A model generated the notes under the pieces. It saw only the letters and a program-made list of their open reading frames with translations. It was not told where the DNA came from and made no database searches. The translations under genes were made by a program, and so were the position numbers. Shown one piece after another: positions 54,720 to 63,013 of a stretch of DNA of 64,000 bases. Numbering within the stretch: position 1 is the stretch's first letter; each line of letters begins with the position of its first letter. The DNA comes from Saprospiraceae bacterium (GTDB lineage Bacteria > Bacteroidota > Bacteroidia > Chitinophagales > Saprospiraceae): positions 19,324 through 83,323 of the forward strand of contig JAIYAP010000007.1 in NCBI GenBank assembly GCA_027488935.1, written 5' to 3'.

Positions 54720-55478
54720 ATGACAACATATCATATACTAAACGGAGACTGTTTGGCTGACCAATTAAAACAAACAAAAATTAATCAGGACTTTATTGTT
54801 TGTAGGGAATGCCTAATTGACGGTAATTTATATGCGGACAACATCGCTGACTTTTGGGCAATTCGAGCAAAATTTATAGCTGACACCTACAACGTTTCGA
54901 CCGAAGAATATTTTATTAAAACAGTAAGTGAATTTGAAAAACTAAAAAATCTACCTGACAATTCCGAAGTTTGTCTTTGGTTTGAAAACGATTTGTTTTG
55001 TCAGACAAATATGTGGTTTGTAATCTCAATTCTTGCAAATTACCCGAAACTTAAAATCTTTCGAGTGTTTCCGAAAATTGAAAATAATGCAGACACTTGG
55101 AAAGGCTTTGGAATTGCCAATGCTGAAAAACTTGAACAGGCTTATTATTCAAAAATTCAATTTACAGCCGATGACATTAAATTAGGAAAAAATTTATGGA
55201 TAGCTTACCAAAATGGCGACTTAGACAAACTTAACAAGTTAGCGAAATCCCAATCCGACTGTTTTGAATATTTAGAAGAAGTTTGTCAAGCACATATTGA
55301 CAGATTTCCATTCGACAAATCGTTAGGCAGACCTGAAAAGGTGGTAAAAGAAATAATTGAAACCAAGTCGAAAGAATTTCAAATTGTTTTTTCGGAATTT
55401 GCAGACAGAGAAGGAATTTATGGATTTGGAGATTTACAACTTAAAAACATATATGACAGACAGATGCACAGCCACTAA
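54720..55478 (+). CDS. DUF1835 domain-containing protein
   Basis: 252 residues. DUF1835 is recognised from the N-terminus (YHILNGDCLADQL, VCRECLIDGNL) and the central LPDNSEVCLWFENDLFCQTN. Function of the family is unknown. It is the cleanest cassette: it begins 37 nt after L11, and its stop codon TAA is the TAA of the L12 left end CACTAACACGGG. No own promoter was seen. Confidence 0.85.
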   Translation: MTTYHILNGDCLADQLKQTKINQDFIVCRECLIDGNLYADNIADFWAIRAKFIADTYNVSTEEYFIKTVSEFEKLKNLPDNSEVCLWFENDLFCQTNMWFVISILANYPKLKIFRVFPKIENNADTWKGFGIANAEKLEQAYYSKIQFTADDIKLGKNLWIAYQNGDLDKLNKLAKSQSDCFEYLEEVCQAHIDRFPFDKSLGRPEKVVKEIIETKSKEFQIVFSEFADREGIYGFGDLQLKNIYDRQMHSH

Positions 55479-55604
55479 CACGGGTTTTGCGTCAGGCGGG
55501 CAGAAGTGCATACTTGGAGCGTTGTGCTTCTATTCAAGTTCAGTGCTGGTTGACAGTTTTGTGCTCCGAAACCCGCCCGAACGCCAAGCCCAAAAACGTT
55601 AGCT
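55471..55604 (+). repeat. attC-like element L12 (type II)
   Basis: A 134-bp near copy of L2: left arm CACTAACACGGGTTTTGCG, right arm CGAACGCCAAGCCCAAAAACGTTAGC, with the same centre GTTCAGTGCTGGTTGACAG. The following stretch to 55.8 kb has no gene, only a partial GTGCTTCGTAT repeat motif. Confidence 0.75.
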
Positions 55605-55843
55605 GAAACCCTACGACCTACTGCGCAACGATCAACCTGACCGCCATTGACCAAGCTTTTAACGGACGACTTACTGGACTTCTAACGTCTACGCTAAAAA
55701 AATAAATTTGTAAAAAAGCCCACCCACGCCAACGCACAAAACACACTTCCATTTTTTTGCTGACAAACAAAACCAACCCGAAAATAAATGAAAGCGTGTT
55801 TTCGTCAACGCTTTTGGTGCTTCGTATTTCTGCTCATTTTATT

Positions 55844-55909
55844 GTGTGAATCATGTAACTTTTTGCCGGAATTGTGCAAGGATAGTGCAGGCAAACAGCC
55901 ACACCTTTG
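55844..55909 (+). promoter_or_regulatory. AraC-type operator and promoter of the alcohol dehydrogenase gene
   Basis: GTGTGAATCATGTAAC at 55844 and AATTGTGCAA ending at 55879 repeat the operator of the osmC and phytochrome units with the same spacing. CACCTTTG (55902-55909) again stands 27 nt after the second TTG. Leader to the ATG is ~70 nt. Confidence 0.6.
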
Positions 55910-55984
55910 TCCTGTGAAAATTCATTCATAAAGTAAACTTGGCACACATTAAACAATTACACTTACCAAACAAAATAGAGGAGT

Positions 55985-57166
55985 ATGCAAAATATAAATG
56001 GTCAAACAAGACGAAAATTTATTCAGCAATCATCCATGGTAGTTGCGGGTGTTTTGCTTCCAAACCCACTACAACTTTTTTCACAAATAAATAAATCAAA
56101 CAATATGAGTAAGAACATAAATTCAAAAGGATATGCCGGAAAAGATGAGCAGGGAAAATTAGTTTCCTGGAATTTCGAACGCAGACCAGTTGGCGACAAT
56201 GATGTTTTAATTGATATCAAGTTCAGTGGAATTTGCCACTCTGACATTCATACAATAAAAGGACATTGGGGAAAGCAGCAGTATCCACAAGTGCCGGGGC
56301 ATGAAATTGCAGGAATAGTTTCAGCATTAGGAAAAAATGTAACTAAATTTAAAGTTGGAGACAAAGCTGGCGTGGGTTGTATGGTAAGTAGTTGTATGCA
56401 ATGCGAGCGTTGTAAAAATGGCGAAGAGCAACATTGCGAAACCACAGGTATGGTAGGCACATACGGTGCTCCCGAAAAATCATCACCAACAGGAATAACA
56501 CAAGGTGGATACGCTACGAATATTGTGGTGACAGAACATTTTGCTATCAAAATCCCTGATAACATAGAATTGCAATACGCAGCACCGTTGCTTTGTGCAG
56601 GCATTACTACCTATTCGCCTCTGATGAAAGCGAAATTCAAAAAAGGAGATAGTATTGGTGTAGTAGGCATTGGAGGCTTAGGACATATCGCAATTAAATT
56701 GGCTGTTTCAAAAGGTGCGGAAGTATATGCTTTCACTACATCCCCTTCAAAAGTAAATGACATCAAAGGTTTTGGTGCGAAAGAAGTAATTGTGGTGAAG
56801 TCAGTGGAAGATTTAAAACCCTGGAAAGGCAAGCTGGATTTCATGATTTCTACCGTGCCATATGCGTATGAAATGTCAGGTTATATTGATTGTGTAAAAC
56901 CGTATGGGTATTTCACACAAGTAGGGCTACCTATTAATGGAAAACTGATGATTAATAATACTAATATGGCTTTTAATCAGGTAAATTTCAATGGTTCGTT
57001 GATTGGTGGCATTCCCGAAACACAAGACCTAATGAATTATTGTGCAGAAAATAAAATTTATCCGCAAATACAAATTATCAAAGCCGAAGAAATAAATGAA
57101 GCATGGAAAAAGGTGGTGAACAAAGAAGCCCGTTACCGTTTTGTAATTGATGCAGCCACAATCTGA
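55985..57166 (+). CDS. Zinc-dependent NAD(P) alcohol dehydrogenase with Tat-like signal
   Basis: 393 residues. The N-terminus QTRRKFIQQSSMVVAGVLL is a twin-arginine signal, unusual for this enzyme type. The MDR zinc ligands are present: GICHSDIHTIKGHWG, PGHEIAG, and the structural zinc cysteines in SSCMQCERCKNGEEQHCE. GIGGLGHIAIKLA is the cofactor motif. Close in type to YahK/cinnamyl-alcohol dehydrogenase-like aldehyde reductases. A second ATG before MSKNINSK would give a cytoplasmic form, so export needs testing. Under the AraC-type operator upstream. Confidence 0.88.
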   Translation: MQNINGQTRRKFIQQSSMVVAGVLLPNPLQLFSQINKSNNMSKNINSKGYAGKDEQGKLVSWNFERRPVGDNDVLIDIKFSGICHSDIHTIKGHWGKQQYPQVPGHEIAGIVSALGKNVTKFKVGDKAGVGCMVSSCMQCERCKNGEEQHCETTGMVGTYGAPEKSSPTGITQGGYATNIVVTEHFAIKIPDNIELQYAAPLLCAGITTYSPLMKAKFKKGDSIGVVGIGGLGHIAIKLAVSKGAEVYAFTTSPSKVNDIKGFGAKEVIVVKSVEDLKPWKGKLDFMISTVPYAYEMSGYIDCVKPYGYFTQVGLPINGKLMINNTNMAFNQVNFNGSLIGGIPETQDLMNYCAENKIYPQIQIIKAEEINEAWKKVVNKEARYRFVIDAATI

Positions 57167-57188
57167 ACTAAAAAAAATAAGAAAAATA

Positions 57189-57329
57189 ATGATGGTAACT
57201 AAGAAAAAAAGTATCCCAAAACCAAAAGCTAAGCAGTCGAATGATCCATGCTGGGATGGATATAAAAAAGTGGGCATGAAAATCAAAAAAGGAGAAAAGG
57301 TGCCAAACTGCGTTCCTGAAAAAAAATAA
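57189..57329 (+). CDS. Small basic protein with CWDGYKKVGMKIKKG motif
   Basis: 46 residues from ATG 57189 (the track start 57147 overlaps the dehydrogenase gene). It is lysine-rich, with DPCWDGYKKVGMKIKKGEK then VPNCVPEKK. Short proteins or tails of this CW.GY..VGMK..G.KVPNCVP type occur in phages and Bacteroidota; I know no function. Two cysteines could pair. It lies 22 nt after the dehydrogenase and may share its transcript. Confidence 0.6.
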   Translation: MMVTKKKSIPKPKAKQSNDPCWDGYKKVGMKIKKGEKVPNCVPEKK

Positions 57330-57555
57330 TACTTCAGTAAATACAGTAAACGGCTTTGTTGCATGAACATTTTTTATTTCGTTTTTCATGATTCTGCCAA
57401 ATATTTCCAACAGGAGGCAGCGGTTCCGGGCTGGACGTTGTAAAACATCCAACCTGCACCAATCCCTGCCCATTGACGGCAAGGATAGTGACAATTATTA
57501 CCAATGATAACCCTCGTTGTTAATATGCATTGGGGCTTTTGTCTAACAAAACACT

Positions 57556-57690
57556 GGGTGTTCACAACAACGTGGGTGATCCTGTGTAAAAATGTTCAGA
57601 AGCCGTTTCGGCACCTCTGACACGTCGGAAGCGTCGAAAAAACGCTTCCGACGTGTCAGAGGTGCCGAAACGGGGAGCACCGCAAAAACA
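57556..57690 (+). repeat. Right-border palindrome P4 with its 5' flank
   Basis: CACTGGGTGTTCACAACAAC and CGTGGGTGATCCTG precede a perfect 71-bp palindrome (57603-57673; stem CCGTTTCGGCACCTCTGACA...). The flank matches P3's over more than 40 bp. The promoter repeat that follows P1-P3 is missing and the backbone terminator begins 18 nt after the stem. The 57330-57555 stretch shows no gene. Confidence 0.75.
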
Positions 57691-57731
57691 AACACCCCAG
57701 ATGCCTTCAACAACATCCGGGGTGTTTTTTT
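57691..57731 (-). terminator. Terminator shared by aspS and the accessory region's right end
   Basis: A 13-bp stem (aacaccccagatg / catccggggtgtt, one mismatch) has seven T on its + strand side and a T-rich stretch on the minus side (GTTTGTTTTTG). It lies 27 nt after the aspS stop, so it can serve both directions. Confidence 0.75.
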
Positions 57732-57757
57732 ATATAAATCTAATCCGTTGCAGGAAT

Positions 57758-59521
57758 TTACTCCCCCACCACATCAATCCCCAATTCCTTCAATTGCTCC
57801 GCTTTAATTCCGCTTGGGGCATCGATCATCATATCCCGGCCCTGGTTGTTTTTCGGGAAAGCAATGAAGTCGCGGATGGAACCTGCGCCATTCATTACCG
57901 CGCTCAGGCGGTCGAAACCAAACGCGATACCGCCGTGTGGGGGCGCGCCATATTCGAAAGCACCCAGCAAAAAGCCGAATTGGGCCTCTGCTTCTTCCGG
58001 GGTGAAGCCCAGCAGTTTGAAATTGCGGCTTTGCAAATCGCGGTCGTGAATACGGATGGATCCACCACCAATTTCAACACCGTTTAACACCAAATCGTAC
58101 GCATCAGCGCGGATGCTTTTGAGCAGGGCCTTGTCGTCGGATTCCATTTTTACAATATCGCCGGGTTTCGGTGAGGTGAAAGGGTGGTGCATCGCAAAAA
58201 AGCGGTTGGCATCCTCGTCCCATTCCAGCAGCGGGAAATCTACGACCCACAGCGGTTTGAAATCATCGCCTTTGCGCAAATCCAGGCGGGTGCCCATTTC
58301 CAGGCGCAGTTCGTTGAGTTGTTTGTGCGTTTTTTCGTCTTCGCCACACAGCACCAGCAGCAGGTCGCCCGTTTGCGCGCCCGCACGATCCGTCCAAACT
58401 TTCAGGTCTTCGGGACTATAAAATTTATCGACCGACGATTTAATGCTGCCATCGGCTTCCATTTTCACATAAACCAGGCCTTTTGCACCTATTTGTGGAC
58501 GTTTTAGCCATTCGGTCAACTCATCGAGTTGCTTGCGGGAATACCCTGCGCAACCCGGCGCACATATCGCAAGGATGGTTTCGGCACCGTCAAACACCGG
58601 AAAACCTTTGCCTTTGGCCACATCACTGAGGTTCACGAATTCCATTCCAAAACGCAAATCCGGTTTGTCCGATCCAAAACGGATGAACGCTTCATCGTAT
58701 GTCATGCGCGGGAAATCGGGCAAATCGACTCCTAAAGTGCTCTTAAACAGCGATTTCGTCAGTCCTTCAAAGGTGTTCAGGATGTCTTCCTGGTGCACAA
58801 ACGACATTTCACAGTCAATCTGCGTGAACTCCGGCTGACGGTCGGCGCGCAAATCTTCGTCGCGGAAGCATTTTACAATCTGAAAATATTTATCAAAACC
58901 GGCCACCATCAAAATTTGCTTGAAGGTTTGGGGCGATTGTGGCAAGGCGTAAAACTGACCTTTGTTCATGCGCGATGGCACCACAAAGTCGCGCGCGCCT
59001 TCCGGGGTACTCTTGATGAGGTTGGGCGTTTCTACTTCAATAAAGCCCTGGGCCGCGAGGTATTTGCGGGTTTCGATGGCCAAATTGGAGCGGAAAATCA
59101 GGTTTTTTTGCACGGCATTGCGGCGCAAATCGAGGTAGCGGTATTTCAAACGGAGCTCGTCGCCGCCGTCGGTATCGTCCTGGATGGTAAAAGGTGGCGT
59201 TTTAGACGCATTGAGTACCCGCATTTCTGTCACCTTGATTTCGATTTCACCCGTCTCGATTTTAGTCGTTTTCGAGGTGCGTTCGATGACGGTACCCGTG
59301 GCCTGCAACACAAATTCACGGCCGATAGAACGGGCAATATCAAACAAAGCGGCATCGGTATAGGCTTCGTCAAAAACGAGTTGGGTAATGCCGTACCGGT
59401 CGCGCAGGTCGATCCAAAGCAGGGAACCTTTGTCGCGGATCACGGAGGCCCAGCCGCTGAGGGTGACGGTTTTGTCGAGATCGGAAAGGCGAAGTTCGCC
59501 GCAATGGTGGGTTCTGTACAT
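57758..59521 (-). CDS. aspS: Aspartyl-tRNA synthetase
   Basis: 587 residues, the usual bacterial length. N-terminal OB fold ([20 protein letters not shown]), the class II core (motif 2 [20 protein letters not shown], motif 3 [13 protein letters not shown]) and the bacterial GAD insertion domain are all present. [13 protein letters not shown] is the family signature before motif 3. The track start at 59755 reads through the promoter region; [15 protein letters not shown] at 59521 is the conserved start. Backbone gene next to the accessory region; its end is untouched. Confidence 0.97.
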   Translation of the reverse strand: MYRTHHCGELRLSDLDKTVTLSGWASVIRDKGSLLWIDLRDRYGITQLVFDEAYTDAALFDIARSIGREFVLQATGTVIERTSKTTKIETGEIEIKVTEMRVLNASKTPPFTIQDDTDGGDELRLKYRYLDLRRNAVQKNLIFRSNLAIETRKYLAAQGFIEVETPNLIKSTPEGARDFVVPSRMNKGQFYALPQSPQTFKQILMVAGFDKYFQIVKCFRDEDLRADRQPEFTQIDCEMSFVHQEDILNTFEGLTKSLFKSTLGVDLPDFPRMTYDEAFIRFGSDKPDLRFGMEFVNLSDVAKGKGFPVFDGAETILAICAPGCAGYSRKQLDELTEWLKRPQIGAKGLVYVKMEADGSIKSSVDKFYSPEDLKVWTDRAGAQTGDLLLVLCGEDEKTHKQLNELRLEMGTRLDLRKGDDFKPLWVVDFPLLEWDEDANRFFAMHHPFTSPKPGDIVKMESDDKALLKSIRADAYDLVLNGVEIGGGSIRIHDRDLQSRNFKLLGFTPEEAEAQFGFLLGAFEYGAPPHGGIAFGFDRLSAVMNGAGSIRDFIAFPKNNQGRDMMIDAPSGIKAEQLKELGIDVVGE

Positions 59522-59721
59522 GGTAACGTTAGATGCGATTGAACGGATATTATTTGAATGCGAAAAGGCGGTGTATTGGTCTTTTTTTCGGGAAAATGCA
59601 CATTGAAACACGCACACCGACCAACCCCGCGGAAACGGCCGCAAAAGTAGGACTTTAACTGTGATTTGTCCACATTTTATCGTTGGCGTTGTTGGTACTA
59701 AAAAGGCAACGCACAAATTTG

Positions 59722-59729
59722 TACCTTTG
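59722..59729 (+). promoter_or_regulatory. rlmN promoter -7 box
   Basis: TACCTTTG matches TAnnTTTG. A start near 59736 gives a ~25-nt leader to the ATG at 59761 and excludes the longer start at 59683. Confidence 0.55.
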
Positions 59730-59760
59730 TTCCGTGATAGCAATAGAAAATTCAACAGAA

Positions 59761-60819
59761 ATGGGCGAAGTGACGCCCAAACGCAACATACGCACCTGTT
59801 CTTTGCCCGAATTGGAGGCGACCTTATTAGAATGGGGCGAACCCAAGTTCCGGGCCAAACAAATCTGGGAATGGATGTGGGTAAAAGCCACGACCGACTT
59901 TGACGCGATGTCGAACCTGTCGAAAGCCTTGCGCATACGCCTGAAGGAAACGTTTTCCCTCAATCCGCTGTATGGCAATAAAATACAACACAGCGCCGAC
60001 GGAACCATTAAAACACAATGGATTACACATGACGAACACCGCATTGAATCGGTGCTGATTCCGGTGCAATCCGATGATCGCTACACCGTGTGTGTGAGTA
60101 CGCAGGTGGGATGCAGCCTTACTTGTAAGTTTTGTGCGACCGGAAGAATGGGGCGGAAAAGAAACCTGGAGGGTTTTGAAATCTTCGATCAGGTCGTTTT
60201 AGTAGACCAACAATGCCGCGAAGCCTTTGGACGTGGCATCACCAATGTAGTGTACATGGGCATGGGCGAGCCGCTGCTCAATTACGCGCAAACGATGAAA
60301 AGCATCGAGTTGCTCACCACGCCGCCGCCCTCGGGCCTGGGCATGTCGGCTCGACGCATAACCGTGAGCACGGCGGGTATTGCCAAAATGATCCGAAAAC
60401 TGGCCGATGATGGTTTCCGCAGCAACTTGGCCATTAGCTTGCACGCTGCCGATGATGCAAAACGCAACGAAATCATGCCCATCAACGAAACCAACAACCT
60501 GGAAGTATTGATGGAAGCCCTGGAGTATTTTTACCAGGAAACGGGCGGACGAATTTCATACGAATACATTGCTTTTCAGAACTTTAACGACAGCATCGCC
60601 GACGCGAATCGGCTGATTCAGTTGTGCCGCCGCCGTTTTCCAGTGCGGGTAAATATCATAGAGTACAACCCGATTGATGGCTCGGAATTTACCAAATCAG
60701 GTGATATTCAATTGAATGCATTTGGCAAGCACTTGGCCGACCATGGGGTAACGGTGACCGTGCGGCGCAGTCGAGGGAAAGATATTGATGCGGCTTGTGG
60801 GCAGCTGGCGAATAAATAA
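59761..60819 (+). CDS. rlmN: Dual-specificity 23S rRNA/tRNA adenine-C2 methyltransferase RlmN
   Basis: 352 residues. A radical SAM enzyme that methylates A2503 of 23S rRNA and A37 of some tRNAs. The [4Fe-4S] motif is CKFCATG in [15 protein letters not shown]; the resolving cysteine is in [10 protein letters not shown] at the C-terminus and the methyl-bearing CVSTQVGC region is intact. [13 protein letters not shown] is the GGE-like SAM motif. The start at 59761 agrees with the promoter. Divergent from aspS. Confidence 0.95.
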   Translation: MGEVTPKRNIRTCSLPELEATLLEWGEPKFRAKQIWEWMWVKATTDFDAMSNLSKALRIRLKETFSLNPLYGNKIQHSADGTIKTQWITHDEHRIESVLIPVQSDDRYTVCVSTQVGCSLTCKFCATGRMGRKRNLEGFEIFDQVVLVDQQCREAFGRGITNVVYMGMGEPLLNYAQTMKSIELLTTPPPSGLGMSARRITVSTAGIAKMIRKLADDGFRSNLAISLHAADDAKRNEIMPINETNNLEVLMEALEYFYQETGGRISYEYIAFQNFNDSIADANRLIQLCRRRFPVRVNIIEYNPIDGSEFTKSGDIQLNAFGKHLADHGVTVTVRRSRGKDIDAACGQLANK

Positions 60820-60880
60820 AGGGATTTTCGAGTTCCGATTACATGATTTCCGATTTCCGATTGGATGTTTGATTTCCGAT

Positions 60881-61369
60881 TTAAGATAGGGTGAGCGTCA
60901 TCTTTCTAATGTTTTCCAGCACCCGTTTCATATACGTTTTCCAAAAAGTGTACGCAAATAACCAGTTGAGCGGATAAAGCAGGGGTTGGTTGGCGTGCAG
61001 GTGGTAGGTGTATTCTATCAAAATTTTATTCGGCTCCAGTTCGGTGGTTTTCCATTCGCCCACAAACTTGTAAAACCCGAGCATCCAGGCTTGAAAATCG
61101 TCGACCTGGATTTTCCAGTATTGATTTTCAATTCTTTCGAGTACGTGGTCCATCGAAACATAGCCGCCTTTTTGGGTCAGGGATTTTGCGGCGTACACTT
61201 TTTTGCTGGAACCGGGTACGCCCCAATTTTCATCATCGGTGGTGTGGGTAACGGGTGGCATGATGCCGTAACCGGTGTGTACTTTGGTAACATCGCCGAG
61301 CATGGGGGTTTGAAAGGCTTTTTCGAGGGAGCAATGGTAGAGGGTGGAGGTGCTTACTTTGAAAATCAT
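60881..61369 (-). CDS. SRPBCC (START/polyketide-cyclase-like) family protein
   Basis: 162 residues beginning MIFKVSTSTLYHCSLEKAFQ, the first strand and helix of the SRPBCC fold, and ending with the long C-terminal helix FAYTFWKTYMKRVLENI. WKTTELEPNKILIEYTYHL gives the central strands. Probably binds a small hydrophobic ligand; no substrate can be named. A 72-bp inverted repeat lies 10 nt upstream of its ATG. Confidence 0.82.
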   Translation of the reverse strand: MIFKVSTSTLYHCSLEKAFQTPMLGDVTKVHTGYGIMPPVTHTTDDENWGVPGSSKKVYAAKSLTQKGGYVSMDHVLERIENQYWKIQVDDFQAWMLGFYKFVGEWKTTELEPNKILIEYTYHLHANQPLLYPLNWLFAYTFWKTYMKRVLENIRKMTLTLS

Positions 61370-61379
61370 ATTTTCCGTT

Positions 61380-61451
61380 TTATCCTAATATTGCGATTGT
61401 ATTCGCAATAATAACGCTTTTTTTGCGCATGCAATCGCAAGATTAGGATAA
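61380..61451. repeat. 72-bp inverted repeat upstream of the SRPBCC gene
   Basis: Arms ttatcctaatattgcgattg and caatcgcaagattaggataa pair over 20 bp with one mismatch; a further small hairpin (ttgcga/tcgcaa) is nested in it. It covers the space just before the SRPBCC start on the minus strand. No second copy was seen in the window. Confidence 0.7.
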
Positions 61452-61477
61452 CTTAATTTCCGATCTTAAACTTCTGT

Positions 61478-62149
61478 TTACTTCAAACGCAATCCAACCG
61501 AAACCGAAGCCCAGCTGCCTTTTTGGGTACCATAATTATAATCTATTCCAAAAACTGGATCAACACTCCTTTTTGTACTTAAAATATAACGCGCCGTGAT
61601 ACCCGGACCAATATCGAGGTAGTTAAAAAAGTATTGGGAAACAAAATAATCTATTGGCTGAAGAAGGGGGTCATAATTAGGAATATCGCCAAAAACGCCA
61701 ATTATATAAAATCCTGTAACGTAATTTCCATAAGCCGCAGCGCTAATTTCCAGCGTATTTTTTCGAAGGGGAAGTCGGTAGGAATATCCTAGTTTAAAAG
61801 CAGCCTGGCTTAAGCGGGCAGACTTAACATTCAGCAAGGTACCATCTTGATAAAGGTAGGTGTAGGCCGATATTTGACCATTGCGGGGGTCATCAAATCG
61901 ATAAGAATATAAGGCATCTTTTTCTATTGCTCCTAAACCACGATTACCTTCGCCATGCATAAATTCTATACTGGAATAAACGTGGTGTCGGCCCTTTACC
62001 TTTATTAATCCTTCCAATCGAAGGCCGGCTGCAGGTACTTTGGCAATGTTGTGGAAAGAGAACAACGCGTTAGGTCGCATTTCAAAACGCTGGCCGAATC
62101 CATGAAATGCGGTACATAATAAAACGAAAAGGGTTATATTTTTAAGCAT
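61478..62149 (-). CDS. Outer-membrane beta-barrel-like protein, second of a pair
   Basis: 223 residues from ATG 62149, with signal peptide ITLFVLLCTAFHGFG. The mature part alternates amphipathic strands rich in Y/F and G (HVYSSIEFMHGEGNRG, AAFKLGYSYRLPLRKNTLEI, GSWASVSVGLRLK at the end), as in small porin-like barrels. No named family recognised. It starts 12 nt after the upstream barrel gene, probably one transcript. Confidence 0.72.
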   Translation of the reverse strand: MLKNITLFVLLCTAFHGFGQRFEMRPNALFSFHNIAKVPAAGLRLEGLIKVKGRHHVYSSIEFMHGEGNRGLGAIEKDALYSYRFDDPRNGQISAYTYLYQDGTLLNVKSARLSQAAFKLGYSYRLPLRKNTLEISAAAYGNYVTGFYIIGVFGDIPNYDPLLQPIDYFVSQYFFNYLDIGPGITARYILSTKRSVDPVFGIDYNYGTQKGSWASVSVGLRLK

Positions 62150-62160
62150 GGTTAAATTTT

Positions 62161-62886
62161 TCAAAAGTTGAACCCGATAAAACACCCGACGTAAAAAGTT
62201 TCAAAATATTTATTCGATCCGCCAATCACATTAAAGCCTGCGCTGTAATGCTTCGGAAAATAATACCTGAAAGTGAGGTCGCCTTCAGGTCCCCAAACAA
62301 TACCTCTCGTTGTATTATAAATCATGATATTTTTTCTGGGAAGGGATGGGTTTAGTTTGTCGTCTCCCAATTGAATACGTGTTGTTAACCAAACTATGTC
62401 GTTTCTAAAATAATAGGCGGTATATCCAAGCGACGGTTCAATTTGGAAACGCTTTTTAGCACCGATTTTAAAATTATACCCCAGCCATAAATTGAAACTG
62501 ATATTTGTGTAATAAACAGCACTTTGTTTGTATGTTTTGATTCCCGTTTTGGGCTTCAAGGCAACTTGATCTTTAAACTGGTAATCTTGCGCGTGCGCTG
62601 CTTCCAGCCATAGATAAGTTACAGGTTCGGTACCGTAGGAACTAACGAAATCATCTACGGTAGAGCCGTACGGATTATTGAAATAAGACACCCGTAAACG
62701 TGTAAAAAAATTCTTATAGGAATAACGGTAATCACCGAAAAGATAAAACTGCTTAAGTCCGGTAAAAAAATAGAACTCTCCTTGTGAAAGCACACCAAAG
62801 GAAATATCATTTTTGCCCGATTTTTGGCAGAAAACCGAGGTGCTTAAAAAAATAAAAATGGACAAAATCAGGTAAGATTTCTTCAT
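62161..62886 (-). CDS. Outer-membrane beta-barrel-like protein, first of a pair
   Basis: 241 residues with signal peptide SYLILSIFIFLSTSVFCQ. About ten alternating strands are visible (EFYFFTGLKQFYLFGDYRYS, TNISFNLWLGYNFKIGA, ending FETFYVGCFIGFNF with C-terminal phenylalanine typical of outer-membrane barrels). Function unknown. First gene of the pair, following an inverted repeat at 62905-62987. Confidence 0.75.
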   Translation of the reverse strand: MKKSYLILSIFIFLSTSVFCQKSGKNDISFGVLSQGEFYFFTGLKQFYLFGDYRYSYKNFFTRLRVSYFNNPYGSTVDDFVSSYGTEPVTYLWLEAAHAQDYQFKDQVALKPKTGIKTYKQSAVYYTNISFNLWLGYNFKIGAKKRFQIEPSLGYTAYYFRNDIVWLTTRIQLGDDKLNPSLPRKNIMIYNTTRGIVWGPEGDLTFRYYFPKHYSAGFNVIGGSNKYFETFYVGCFIGFNF

Positions 62887-62904
62887 GTTTAGAGTGCGTT
62901 GAGT

Positions 62905-62987
62905 ACTGTCTCATGAGATACAAGTGGGTTATAAATTAACTATTTGCAGTAATTCCCAAGTATTCCCATTTGTTCTCATGAGACAGT
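62905..62987. repeat. 83-bp element with inverted ends ACTGTCTCATGAGA
   Basis: The ends are ACTGTCTCATGAGATACAAG and its near-complement on the right (TTGTTCTCATGAGACAGT); 14 bp match perfectly and more with small differences. It lies between two minus-strand genes. It could be a tiny MITE-like element or an mRNA hairpin; no target-site duplication is clear. Confidence 0.6.
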
Positions 62988-63013
62988 GATTAAAAGATTG
63001 AGATATCAACTGT

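Noticed and set aside
26479-57673. Palindromes P1-P4 as CRISPR repeats
   Set aside because: They are single, widely spaced, themselves ~70 bp and palindromic; no spacers or cas genes are present.
26383-57757. Prophage or integrative conjugative element
   Set aside because: No integrase, relaxase, capsid, portal or conjugation genes in any frame; no tRNA at the borders.
57592-58087. ORFs across palindrome P4 into aspS
   Set aside because: Antisense to aspS and through repeat DNA.
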